A stretch of DNA of 64,000 bases, from positions 1,922,001 through 1,986,000 of the forward strand of contig NC_035167.2 of the NCBI RefSeq assembly GCF_001659605.2, read 5' to 3'. The stretch comes from Manihot esculenta (taxonomy: Eukaryota; Streptophyta; Magnoliopsida; Malpighiales; Euphorbiaceae). Positions 1 to 11,727 of this stretch are shown here, in pieces; positions within the stretch are counted from its first letter, which is position 1; every line of letters begins with the position of its first letter. The notes under the pieces were generated by a model. That model worked only from the letters and a program-made list of their open reading frames with translations, did not search any database and was not told the DNA's origin. The translations under genes and the position numbers were made by a program.

Positions 1-1159
1 ACTCATATATGTGGTTGACACTAGGTGGTAAAAATCAGAAGCTTTAATAATCTTCTAGAACATAGGAAGAAATAGAACTCTCATCCCTCATTATGTGTGA
101 CCTGACAACAGACAACAATAATTGAAAATATTTTAGCAGCTCTCACTGGAGCCAATATCTGTTAGGATGATACAGTTGATGAGAATAACAAACACAAGAA
201 TCCTCAGCCAGTGAAAGAAAATCTCTTGGCACATCAAGTTGGATCTTATTCAAGCTTTTTGCATAATTGAAAAGGCAATCACTACCCAAGAACAAATTAT
301 AAGATGCCATGAGTTGTTAAATCTCCTTAAATGCATGAGCTACTCATTCATAGATCAATATTCATACAACATAATCAATGGCCTTGAGTCGCAACAGAGG
401 CTTCCTTGCAAAACGCAAGTAGGTCTTACAAGTACAGTGTATGACTTGGGAAAGGGTTAGGAGATTTTTGAAGGAAAGAAAGAACACTACCTCCCAGTCT
501 GTGGTGCAATGTTTAAACAAAAAAGGGAAGAGAGAGAGAGAGGAATTTGAAGAATATAATATGTGTTTGCAAATGGAGGCCCACATTAGGGGGAAAATCA
601 TCCATCAAGCATCAACTTATTTTTCATGATCATTAAATAATCTTGCCTTTTTACTTATAAGTTAATATACCAGGTGGTTTGCCTCTCAATTTGAGAGGTC
701 ATATAATCGAGGACATCACTTGCATCAGTTTTAGGGGAAACTACTCCTTAGTTTCTCTCCTGGAATCTTCTCTTTTTCCTGATTAGAACTCCAGCCAGAG
801 TTTCTCTCCCGGACTCTTCTCCCATTCCTGATTAGTGCTCCAGCTACCTTGTTTAATTCAGACACCGCTTTGGATACCATAGTAACTCAAATCTCAATCT
901 ATTATGCAAATTTGAACAAGCTTTATTCACCAATAGGAGATAATATATGTTCTTAAAGATGATGTCAGACACTTCCTTAAAGATTTTAGCATAACTTCCA
1001 CCATTTACGCTTGGTGGACAATTTGAGATCAAACTGAAAGACATGGTACTGCCTTCGACTATCTGCTAACAAGAAGATTAAGATGTGTGCTGGCTGACCT
1101 TAATGCCACAGGGCACTAATCTTTCATAAGCTAAGCAAAGGCATAAGTTGAATGAATAC
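1..1159 (-). other. Intron interior of the PIP5K gene
   Basis: After the donor at 1159-1158 the family expects a coding block beginning about NLREMFKID. I read both strands to position 1 and found no such block, so this stretch is best explained as a long intron leaving the window. It holds a diverged tandem repeat at 750-844 and otherwise ordinary AT-rich sequence. Confidence 0.6.
750..844. repeat. Diverged two-copy tandem repeat (about 46-bp units)
   Basis: Units at 750-795 and 799-844 both read agtttctctcc..., continue through a pyrimidine-rich stretch and end cctgattag...ctccagc, with scattered substitutions. It sits inside the presumed PIP5K intron. No coding or regulatory role is apparent. 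Confidence 0.75.
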
Positions 1160-3289
1160 CTGAAGACCATAGGGCAGTAATCTTTCCAATAGAAGTCAAT
1201 AGAATAGTGTGGAGGTGTGAACTGGGAACCCTTTCTGGGGAAATACATTCTTATCCTAGCTCGATCTTCAAAATCAGAATGTCTAACATCACGCATGGGC
1301 ACTGGTGTAATCTTGCCAACAGTATACCTGTGAACTTCAAATCAAGTATTTTAAAATGAAGAAATAAGTTGAGAAGACACATAAGATTGAGCGATAACAA
1401 CCAATTCAAAAACCATAAAAGTAAACTTAGTAAACAAAGAGAAAAGGCATGCAAATTTAAATCTTATGATAATGGAATTTTATTAAAAAAAAAAATACTA
1501 TCGTGTGCATACCAACTCAAATTTCAGCTATTAACATTGCAACCCAAAGAAAGAATGCTAGACACCTAACAAGAATGCTGACTGTGAATGACCAAGCTAC
1601 TGTTCTTTTTAAATCTACCAGAAAGGCATATGATACAAGCCATGTAGTAAAGAGCTCTCTAATTTGCATGAAAAGATGATTATTATGAATGAAAAAGTCA
1701 AATAGTTGAAAACTATTCAGCTCATCATGTTTAGCCAAGTTAGCATTAGATGGTAGACTCATTAGTCAGGACTAAGACATATCCAAATATCATCATGCAC
1801 ACTGCAGAGTATATTTTAACACTATGTGTTGTGCAATAAATTCTCTTGCAATTCTGCAAAACAGTAGTCTAAAGAAAGTTTTACATTAATTTATGAGTAT
1901 AAAAAATTTTATGAAACAAAAGAATATAGAAAAAAAAACTCAGGGAATTATCTGGAAAAGTAAACTATTCAGCGAGGTAAGGAGGAAAAAGAAAAACAAC
2001 ATCAGAGAAGGAAAAGTAGGTTAAAAATGGTATGAGAGTAGGTAGGACAGACAGAGGTTGTTTATCTAGGTACCTGATACCAAGTTGCAGATTAAGCATT
2101 AGATAATAGCTCTGATGGCCTTCAAAAATGTCAATACATGACTTCTTTTTTGCTTCAGTCGTATGAAATTTATTTTTCTGTTTAATTTTGCGAAATGGTT
2201 CTGCATTTTTTATTCTCTGTTTGATCAGAACTCCTTGCATGTACTCCCTTTCATAAACCACAGTACTTTTACCCTGTACCTCTCTTTGACCTTCATTAGT
2301 GGCACATGGAAACGAACATGATGGTTCGTGACAGATTAATTCTCTTGCAGAGTCACATGGACTCCAATTCTCATGTAATGAGTTACTTCTGTTTGATATT
2401 CGGCCAGAATTTCTCAACATACCACTAATTGATATTTTCTCAGAAAGACTTCGTACAACACTTGGTCTTCTTGAAACCCTCCGTTGCTCTGAATTTAATG
2501 ACAAGCTATGAGACAATGAACTACTTCCATTGTCATCATAACCTAGAGAACTAGACCACCTTCTTAAAGATGGAAGTTTGGTTCCGGCAGGATAAAATGT
2601 TCCCTTCCCATCCTTCAGGCCCCTACTCCAGGCCCCAAAGTAATATCCCCCATCCGCAAATCTATAAACTCCAGAACCATGTCGTAACCCATTTAACCAC
2701 AATCCATCGAAAAGATCACCATTTGCCCATTTCATAACCCCTCTTCCACACATTTTTCCACCTTTCCACTTGCCAATGTACATATTTCCACTATTCCAAG
2801 AGTACCTACCACAACCTTCATGCACTCCTTCCTTCCAAGAACCTTCATAAATATCAGAATTAGAATATCGTTTCCTTCCAAGTCCCTGCTGTATATTCAT
2901 CCTCCATGCGCCTCTGTATTCAGACCCATCAGTTCCAGTAAAGGTGCCAAAGCCATGAAGGTGACCACCAGAAAAGTCACCCTCATATTTTGATCCTGAT
3001 GACCATGATATATAACCTTTTCCTGTCATTTTACCTTCTTCCCAATCACCCTCATAGACTGTTTTATCTCTCCACGTGTATTTTCCTTTACCATGGGGAA
3101 TTAATCTCTTAAAGTCACCAATATAGACATCTCCATTTGATAAGACCTTCTTATCATCCCTAGAAAGACAAAAGGTTACATTCGAACTGATGCAAATCAT
3201 AGGAATGGTAGAAAAATAAGAAAGATTTGCTGACAAGAATAATACCTTTCAGAGTCTTCAATATTTAGTAATTGCTGGAAGACCACCAT
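1160..3289 (-). CDS. Phosphatidylinositol-4-phosphate 5-kinase, MORN-repeat type (5' part only)
   Basis: Exons on the minus strand: 3289-3246 (ATG, starts MVVFQQLLNIEDSER), 3159-2074 and 1327-1160. The junctions keep phase: AG|G makes Arg in each case, and donor/acceptor consensus is present. Exon 2 encodes eight MORN motifs (pattern Y-x-G-x-W/F...G-x-G) over about residues 20-205, then a Ser/Arg-rich linker. It then enters the conserved pre-kinase block ending NLQLGIR, and exon 3 continues YTVGKI...FPRKGSQFTPPH...WKDYCPMVFR. This is the type IB plant PIP5K architecture, which phosphorylates PI4P to PI(4,5)P2 at membranes; the MORN repeats are linked to lipid binding and localisation. About 430 codons are visible. 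The catalytic core (Gly-rich loop, MDYSLL segment) must lie left of position 1, because nothing in 1-1159 encodes it. The family is secure; the paralogue is not assigned. Confidence 0.9.
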
Positions 3290-4560
3290 TGGTAATTTTT
3301 GGCTTTCGAAAACTACAACGAAATTAATGGTGTTCAATAAATTATAATTTCAGCATGCTCTTCAAACTCTAATTATTCATATGTATCATATCCATGTCAT
3401 TTCGATAAATTCTTTATTCTGAAGATGCAATTAGCACGCTAGCTACAAATTACCAAAAGCTAGAATCTTTATCGGGTGAAGTAGCTATTTGATTCCTCAT
3501 TCCTCCCTTGTGAGAAGAGAAAAATAGATAGTTCGACAAAATTAAATGGATTTTTTTGGATGACAGCCATAATCACTTGGTAGATTCTATCCCAGAAAGT
3601 AAACTTGCATATCCAAGACCCCTTACTCCCTTAGGCTTAAGGATCCTTCTAACAGCTCCAACTTATAATTAACTCATTCATCAGTCTCATCAACTAAGAC
3701 AATATCATATGTAACTTGAATATGACATCTATAACTATAAAATAGATTCAAAGTTGATCTTTTAAGAGGAACTTGTACATATCTTTTTACTGTTCTTACA
3801 CTTGTAACCTATCTCTTATACATGTCCTTACCAACACAGACGCACACATACATATGCATTTGCTATTAATATTTTAATAAATAAGGATAAATAAGCTTCA
3901 ACTATAAAATTATACCAAAAATGAAGTATGGAATTCAATTGAATTTTGTATTTCAAATAACTGTATCATATTAAACACAAGAATCATCTACAAAGGAATT
4001 CCAAATTTCTAATTCATTTTAAACAAAAGGGTTGGTAAAGTCCCAGGAAAAGGCTAATTTTAACACTTAGATCAATTCTGGCATCAAACCATCCCTCAGT
4101 TTAAGCTGAATAGGACTGGAACTAGTAATGAAAAGAAAAACCAAATACCATAATCATTTCAAACTCCAAATGAAATACTCACTAAACAATAAACAAAAAA
4201 TTAAGTATAAAACAAGTCATAAAGTCACCTGAAGCAGACAAGAATTTCAATCCATCCTCCAAGCAAGTGAACTCATAGAAGAAAATAAACCCCTTTTTCT
4301 CATGAACCCAGATTTAACGAAACAACAAAAGCCAAAAAAAAAAAAAATTCAAGGCAAATGAAAGAGCACCCAGAAACAAGGGGAGGAAAAGAAGAAAAAA
4401 GGAACAAGAGGGGAAAAAAAAGTTTAAATCTTGTCGCCTTCTGAAAATTCCTGCGCCTCCGGATCTTCAGCTGGAATTGACACTTCACCTCTCTTTTTCT
4501 TTCTGTCTTACAACACTTTCCGTCTCTTTCTCCAGAAACGAAAATAGAAAATTAACATTC
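3290..4560 (-). other. PIP5K 5' leader with a leader intron
   Basis: Reading leftward, a pyrimidine-rich leader (about 4560-4229) ends in the donor TTCAG|GTGACT at 4229/4228. A matching acceptor TTGTAG lies at 3314-3313, 23 bases before the ATG at 3289. That makes a 916-bp intron in the 5' UTR, a common arrangement in plant signalling genes. The transcription start is not determined. The leader is CT-rich (tttctttctgtctt and similar), typical of plant core promoters and leaders. Confidence 0.55.
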
Positions 4561-5178
4561 TCTTCCTTTTTCTTTTCAAATATCTCTCAAGTGTTAGTTG
4601 CCCATGCATGAAGTTCCCTTTCACTTTCGCTTTCACCTTCAACTGAAAAAGACAAGGACAGCTTACCTGCTCTCAAGAATCTTGCCACGTATCACATCCA
4701 CAGAGAAAGATCCCATGGCAGATTCCAGAGGGTGGGGAAAAAGAGCAACTTACCCGTATTCTTCATTAATAAAATATTTAGAATTATTTATTTTATCAAA
4801 TTGTTCATTATAAAGATCAAATTTTTAAAAAATATTAAAATTTTATTTATTTAGTTATTATTTGAAAAAGTAAATTACTTTTTAAAAAATTTAATTTTTA
4901 GGAAGAAACGTTTTTTAATCAAATGATACTTTGAAAAAAAAAAAAGAAGGCAAGGCAAAGCGGAGTACGAGAGAAAGGCGTTGTCCGTTGGGCATACTAA
5001 AGGAACAGTTCACACGCTAATACCAATGGAAGATTCTGCGTGAGCTCACATGTTGTCTTCTACTTCCAATTTTTTTTTTTTTATCTCTCTTGCATCATAT
5101 GACAATACAAAATTTGATCTTTGCTCGTTTGAGTTCTTGGTCGGTAATAATTTATTACCATCTCCAATGCAATAAACT
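4561..5178. other. Intergenic, upstream of PIP5K
   Basis: AT-rich sequence with poly-A/T runs, presumably holding the PIP5K promoter on the minus strand. No gene or clear motif was found. Confidence 0.5.
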
Positions 5179-5640
5179 AGGTCAACTGTATTCGGTTCAA
5201 ATCAAAAAAATCGATCGAATTAAATTAATTTTAAAATTTAATTCGATTTTTTATTCAATTCGGTTTGATTCAGTTCGATTTGATTTTTAATTTTAAAAAT
5301 TTCAGTTATTTCAATTCGATTTTGATCAAAAATAAAATTAAAAATATCAAACCGAATCGATTAGTGATAATAATATATTATTTTCAATAATATAGAGAAA
5401 TTAAATTATATTAATATTAAAATATTTTAATTAAATTTTAAAATATTAAAAATAAATGGTAAAATGTATAAAATTTATTAAAAATCGAAACCGATCAAAC
5501 CGAATCTAATCAAATCGAATCGGACCGGTTCGATTTGATTTCTGATCAAAATCGATTCAATTCGATTTTTATAAATACTAAAATTTTGATTTATTCGATT
5601 CGGTTCGGTTTTAAACAGAACCTACCGAATGCTCACCCCT
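5179..5640. repeat. MITE, family A (TTCGGTT-rich inverted-repeat element)
   Basis: It begins near tgtattcggttcaaat and ends ccgaatgctcacccct. The ends are imperfect inverses of each other (GGTGAGCA..TATTCGGTTC against GGGGTGAGCATTCGGT), and the interior is a mosaic of TTCGATT/AATCGAA units. A possible 8-bp target duplication flanks it (caataaac / caatcaac, one mismatch), which would suggest a hAT-type origin. Related copies lie at about 11041, 34737 and 38085. Confidence 0.7.
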
Positions 5641-6291
5641 CCAATCAACCATCTATTATTATTCAACTTTTTTTTCTTCTAGCAGATTGACAGAAAACTC
5701 TACTTTTTATTAAGAATTTCAGATTTGTTTAAGTCAATTACCCTTTATTTGTCCGAATATAATATAGTCTTTTACTCCTCACCTAGTCATGAGTCTTCTC
5801 TCCACTGTTGTATTGGATTGTAGTTAGTATTTTGGTAGTTTTCTCGTAGCTGGTGCTTTAGTCTAGCATATACACTAGACAGGCTGCCACTAATCATAGT
5901 GTAACTTGCAGAAAACTAAAATCTGAAAAACCCATTTACCTTAAGATCTAGCACCAAGTTCATAAAAAAAAAGGGAAAAATCTTAACTACATGGTAAAAA
6001 ACAAAGACCCATTTAATTTGGGAGAAAAAAGAATAGACTTCACTAGTATTAAGATCAAATCAATCAGAACAGAGAGGGAATGAAAACTTCTTTCTCTTTT
6101 CCTTCTCTTTTTCCTCCTGCTTTCAATCTCGTATCAGCTATTTCAGATTAAAAACACTATATAGTAACTGTATGCATGCATGTGTAAATGAAACTATGAT
6201 AATATATTATATAAAAGCCTTATGTTAATTAATAGTTACATCACTGAAACAAGTACATGGAGTTCAATGAATCAGTGATTCGACAGAACTA
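5641..6291. other. Intergenic between PIP5K and the RNA demethylase
   Basis: About 650 bp downstream of the demethylase stop. It is likely to contain that gene's 3' UTR on the minus strand. No other gene or repeat was recognised. Confidence 0.5.
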
Positions 6292-9200
6292 TCATTTTGA
6301 TCCAACTCTATTCGCCCTGGATGGACCAGAAGACTTTGAGCTGCCAAGTGGAGGAAAATCATCTTTATTGATGAAAAATGAGGTGCCATTAGTGTTGCCA
6401 CTTCTAGATTTCGTTGCAGTGAGGTTGCCATTCTGGTGGTTGCTCTGTTGGACCAGCGACTTAACAACTGAAGGATAACCAAAAGGTTTTTGCTGCTGGC
6501 TTTGTTGGTATGGCGACTTCGTCAAGGGCGAATATATCAGAGGCTTAATTCCCAACAGCTCAGGATCTGGTGAGAACTGGTATGGTAGTTTGCTGTCATC
6601 CATTTTCCTGAATGTTATGGAAATCCTACAATGATGGAAGTAAATCTTCATTTAGTATTAAGAGACAAAAATGTAATATTATTAGGTGGGATTAGCTTCG
6701 GCTAATGTGTGATACCTTTTTGCCGGGACTCCTGGAATACAGTGCTTAGCAATGTCTGCTCCATTACCATTTAGAACAAGAACCGATCTGCAGAATACAT
6801 GCAGCAATAGATTAGATGAATACGGCAGAATGATCGCATAAGCCAATCCTTAGAACATTTTCTCTCTAATTACTCTACCCAGCATAACCATCCAGCTCAA
6901 ATTAAATCAAACTAAAATGAAACAAACACGTTCGCATGTGGATGGAAGTGTAAATATCATCCATCATCTTAATTTATTGAAACCAACCAAGAGGTGAGCT
7001 TTTTGAATTGGCAAGTGATGGATCATAGAAACACATTTCCAACTCCACAAGAAAATAATATTGAATGTTGTTTAAACCGTTTACTTGTAGCATTGGGTAA
7101 CCCAGAATTGTTTGAGTTTCTAAACCTCTTAATCAAGTTGGCAGAGAAATATTGAACAAATAATGCTGATTATCTAGTAACAAAAAGTTTCGACTTCAAT
7201 ATCTTAAAATATCGCAATCATATGGGGCAATTTCTGATGACTAAAAAAGAGCTGTTAGTTGATTATTGAAGATTACCATCTATAATCTTAAGATGTACAC
7301 GCTTCAAAAGCAAACAAGTACAAATTACTTGAGAAGAATAAAGAAAAAAGTTACACAGAACAAAAGAATTTCATGGAGGCAAGGATGCGTATAGGAATGC
7401 TAAACTGAGGAAATAATTAGTAATCCATGGAGAAAATGTAGAAAACATACCCGACAGGCAAAGGTATAGAGACAGGCCCAGAGAACTCTCCTGGACTAAG
7501 AATCTTCAAATTTGAACCGAAGACTATGTTGCACTCAGTCAAGAATGACACAGTACAAAATGGCCGAAGAAAGTCATGATGATCAATATGGGGAGGAATG
7601 CAATCTCCTTCATCATATATATTCACGATGCAGCTGTTAGGAATGCATGTGGCAGGCAACACATGCCACCTAACCATTCTCTTGATCATTTGCTTGAAAG
7701 TGGGTGGTAGAGGATCAACAACTTCGTCTTGAACTATTCCTGGGGCCTTTCCATTTTTGTCCTGCAAGGTTTTCAAAATAAAACCAGTTAACACACTTAT
7801 TTCATATACAATTTAGGAAAAGTGACAAGAAATAGAGATTGAATATACAAAAATTACCATTGCATAATTGTAACAGCATCCAAATTGCATTGTGATACGT
7901 CCTTTACCACGCATCCATTTTGTAGGTTCTGAATATGTGCGTTCTGTAATAAATTACATAAATAATTAAATATAAGGATATAAAATGAGAAGGATGACAG
8001 ATAAACATGTTGGAGAACTAGATGGATAAATGCAAGTAATGCAGTAATAACAAACATCTGTTCATGCATAACAGCATAACTTAAAATATTCTAACTTAAT
8101 AGTAGACTACTGACTATTTATAAACTCAATCCATGTTTGGCCTTATCACATGATATCCTTGCAAGTTCAAGGAGTCAGGTATGATTACTCGAACTAAGCT
8201 GCTTCCAAATAATGACTGGATGGTTAAACTGCTGTTATGTTACTAAAATGAAATATACTGCAGCACTATAATTTTCAAGTTTCAACAGCTGAAATAACAA
8301 AAGAGATGGAACGAGTTGAATGAAACAATTTCTTCACTCTTTGTTTTTCGTTTTCTAATTTTTCTTTCATCTGTTATCAATGTACACTGATTTATCTACA
8401 TTCCACACAGTAATATAGACCTATTCATATTTTTCTGTGGTGTCCTGAGAGATATCTTAAGTCCTCACATTAAATTGTTGATAACTATCATGTAACAAAT
8501 TATGCAGCATAATAATATACTAATTTTTGAACTCCACTTCCCATGGATGATTTGGCCACTAACTCGGTGTACACAACTAAAAGTTAAACCTCTTGAAACT
8601 CCATTTTGGTATGAGAATGTAAACAATCAAATGCATTGATATGCTGTTACAAATTGCACAAAAAACCCAGAAAGTGAAAGCAAATTTAAGCCTGTAATCC
8701 ACTATGACTTTGCAAGGATCCTGAGATAAGTCAAGAGTTCTCAATATCAACAATCATATATTTCTCCTAAGAGCTAAGATCTCCCTTGCATAACTTAAAC
8801 TGTTAAGCATGTACAAACAAGGAAGCTTGTCCAAAACATCAACCAAAATGCCAAATGCATTTGCTTAACATGCCAAAATATTCAGATTAATCAATTCAGT
8901 CTTAAGTCATTATCATTAAAGGTAGTGTAGCTATAACAATAATATTGAGTGATGGGATATGCAAGTGATAATAGTGCATAGTCAGTTAATATATAGACAA
9001 ATATTTCAAAGCTACAAAATACTTCATTGCATAAATGGGTAAAAGGAACTTTTCTTTTCTTTTCAAGCATACCTCTGAGTTGCCCCTTCCTGCCCATGCG
9101 CTGTAGATTGTAGACACATTCAACTATTTTCTTCTGCTCTTCAGGATTGAAAACCTTGGTATGAAGTTCAAGCCCTTTAAGAATATTGGTTGGCTTCCCA

Positions 9201-9962
9201 TTGATTCTCTCAGAACACACAAAATCCTTTTTCCTGCCAACTCTTGAAAACCTAAACTGCTCCTTTTGCTCCTCTGATAAGCCATTGTCCACCACAGAAG
9301 ACACGTCTGCAAGTCCATCATTCAACAGTATTTCAAAACCTGGATGATCAATTGATTTCTGATGGCTGTTCACTGATGCAGATGAAGAATTGGCAGTGAC
9401 CCCTTTTTGCCTCGCTGAGTAAGATTCAGATTCTTGGTTAGAGCTCGAAGTTAGGCTTGCTTTCCCAGGAGACAAAGATTCCAAATTACCATTTGATGAA
9501 TTGATGCTTATTGCATCAGCAGACTGAAATTCTTTTGAAACTTCGGTGCCACCATTGGACAAAGACATCTTATTAACTTTTGCTGCACAAAGAACATAAT
9601 AATAACTTAGCAACAAAATTTTCTTTTCTGCATAACAATACAATTCAAGAAAATACAAGGGGCAATACAAACTAGGTTACTTTCTAATGCAAAACTAACA
9701 TTGAAGATCCTCAATTTTAGAAGGGAAAAACGTTGAAAAGAACAAAAAACGAACTAAAAGAGAAGAAAACATTAGTGGGTATCTCAATCTTACCATTGAT
9801 GAGATTGTGAATTCGAGTTTCTAAAAGAGCCTGACAGTGCTGGCAAAATCCTCCAGACAAAACCTGCAAAACCTCTTCATGGTCCATTGTCTTGAGAAGT
9901 TCTATGAAATCCTCACCACGACGGGCTTCTGGCGACTTTCGGGACATATCTCCTTCCATCAT
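6292..9962 (-). CDS. ALKBH9B: RNA N6-methyladenosine demethylase, ALKBH9B-like
   Basis: Six exons on the minus strand: 9962-9794, 9582-9073, 7943-7858, 7761-7451, 6787-6716 and 6625-6292. All phases agree and the total is 1482 nt, 493 residues. The AlkB 2-oxoglutarate/Fe(II) dioxygenase fold is clear: KWMRGKGRITMQFGCCYNYA, then WHVLP...NIYDEGDCIPPHIDHHDF with the HxD iron ligands, FGSNLKI, LVLNGNGADIAKHC with the distal iron His, and RISITFRKM with the 2OG-binding Arg. The N-terminal half is Ser-rich and probably disordered, after a short block ending CQHCQALLETRI. Arabidopsis ALKBH9B, of similar length, removes m6A from RNA in cytoplasmic granules. The start is ATGATGG at 9962; the next Met at 9959 is equally possible. 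ALKBH9A/9C remain alternatives to the 9B assignment. Confidence 0.9.
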
Positions 9963-10514
9963 CGCAGTGAGAGAGCTAAAGAATCCTAAGGGAAGGAGTG
10001 CTGTATCTGAGAGAAAACTGAACAAGATTTGGTTGTTTGAGCACACAGTTTTTTTGGACCTTAAATAGGCTAATTGTTTTTCCTGTTCAGGATTTGCAAA
10101 CTCTCACTGTTGAAATCCAAATTCAAACTAAATTAGGAATATAATTCAAAAAAAAAAAAAAGCAGCTTGAAACGTAAGGGATTGGAATTTGGAAATCAAA
10201 TCCAACTCAAAGTTGGAGATTGGTAGAGAAAAATTAATTAGTAGGTAGAAGTATTTTTTTAATTAATGTGTTTTTTTATTGAATAAAAAAAATTTAAATA
10301 TTTACTTTTAATTCACATTTATATCTAACTAAATTATAATTTTTATATATAAAAATAAAAATAAAAAGTGAATAATAATATTAATAAAAATTAACGTCAT
10401 TATAATAAAAAATATGTATTTAAAAATAATTTTATTATTTAAATAGAATTACAATTTAATAATTATAATATAAAAAAAATATATCAATCAATACTTAATT
10501 TTAAAAATTATACT
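9963..10514. other. Upstream region of the demethylase and AT-rich spacer
   Basis: The first 100-200 bp should hold the demethylase leader and promoter on the minus strand. From 10210 it becomes strongly AT-rich and featureless up to the solo LTR. Confidence 0.45.
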
Positions 10515-11022
10515 TGATGACCGCTGGATCTCCCTATCCCTAATCCTGGGCCTAGATTAAGGCCATGGCCCATGAAAGGAAGGCCCGCCTGCCCTCTTAA
10601 GTAAAACAGGCCCGGATCATCAGACCCTTGAGGCCAGACTCCACCAGATTCTTCCTAATCGAGATCGGCCCAGCCCGTATAACCTCCCCACGGATTCCTT
10701 CTCCTCCTGGGTTCAACGTCTAGCCCCGCTCTCGATCCAGTCCAGAATCCAGAACGAAACTCGTCATACAGCCTGGCAGATCTGCTCGAGCGTACGCACG
10801 GGGAGAATCAGAGGCCGTTACGCATGGAGCAGGCGCCTGATATCCTCGTACGCCCATATCTGTATGGCAGAGACGCGTGGCCCAATCATGGGAGAGCCGT
10901 TATTCGTCACCAGCAAGCAGAAAGAAAGGATAAAAGGATACCCCTCTAGAGAGAGGGGAGAGCTTTATTCTTCAATATCAAAACCCTTGTAAAATTCTAT
11001 TCCATTGGATCTCAGATCATCA
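10515..11022 (+). mobile_element. Solo LTR of an LTR retrotransposon
   Basis: A 508-bp GC-rich island in AT-rich DNA. It starts TGATGA and ends TCATCA, and is flanked on both sides by the perfect 5-bp duplication ATACT (10510-10514 and 11023-11027). Near its right end is a TATA-like ggataaaagga, then the hairpin-forming cccctct-agag-agagggg, then a T/A-rich stretch. This is the usual order of promoter, R region and polyadenylation signal within an LTR. With no internal domain or second LTR, it is the scar of recombination between two LTRs. Superfamily is not assigned. Orientation is inferred from the TATA position. Confidence 0.9.
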
Positions 11023-11040
11023 ATACTAAAAATGTTTTAA

Positions 11041-11490
11041 TGATTTAAAGATTAAAAATTCAATCGATTTGAATTAAAATTAAATTGAAAATTAAATTGA
11101 ACTAAATAAATTAAAATTTTAAATAGTATTTATAAAAGTTAAACTGAACTGATTTTAATTAAAAATTAAATTAAATCAAATTGATCTGATTCTATTTGAT
11201 TCGATTATTTAAATTTTTAATAATTTTTTAATTTTTATACTTTATTTTTAATATTTTAAAATTTAATTTAAATATTTTAATTTTAATATTATCTAATCTC
11301 TTTAAAATAATATATTAGAACACTAATTGATATAATTCAATTTTTTTATTTTTTTATTAAAATCAATTTAAATTAAAATAAATAAAAATTTTAAAATTAA
11401 AAATCAAATTAAAATAAATAAAAAATTAAAATTTTAAATTAATTTAATTCCATTTATTTTTTCCATTTATTAAACCGAATACTGTTTGCT
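11041..11490. repeat. Decayed MITE, family A
   Basis: AT-rich tract with degraded AATCGATTTGAATTAAA-type units and the terminal remnant accgaatactg. It resembles the element at 5179-5640 but is much eroded. It directly abuts the solo LTR. Confidence 0.5.
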
Positions 11491-11727
11491 TTTACGAGTT
11501 TTGTATGCATGAAAAAAAAAAAAAAAAGCAAATATAAAAAAGTAATTTTGTACAAATTTCTAACTTTTGCAGGGGTTGAACTAGAATTCAAGCATAACAC
11601 AGGGCCATTATGTAAATTAAGCAAATTGGAATTTACCAGATTATGAGCCTAACTCCAAAAGAATATCTACCAGGCCCTTCAAAATTGTTCCTCTTCGAGC
11701 TCTGTCTCTGAACTACAGAGACCAGAA

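Noticed and set aside
853..1044. Minus-strand 63-codon frame left of PIP5K exon 3
   Set aside because: Tested as the next PIP5K exon but shows none of the expected kinase residues.
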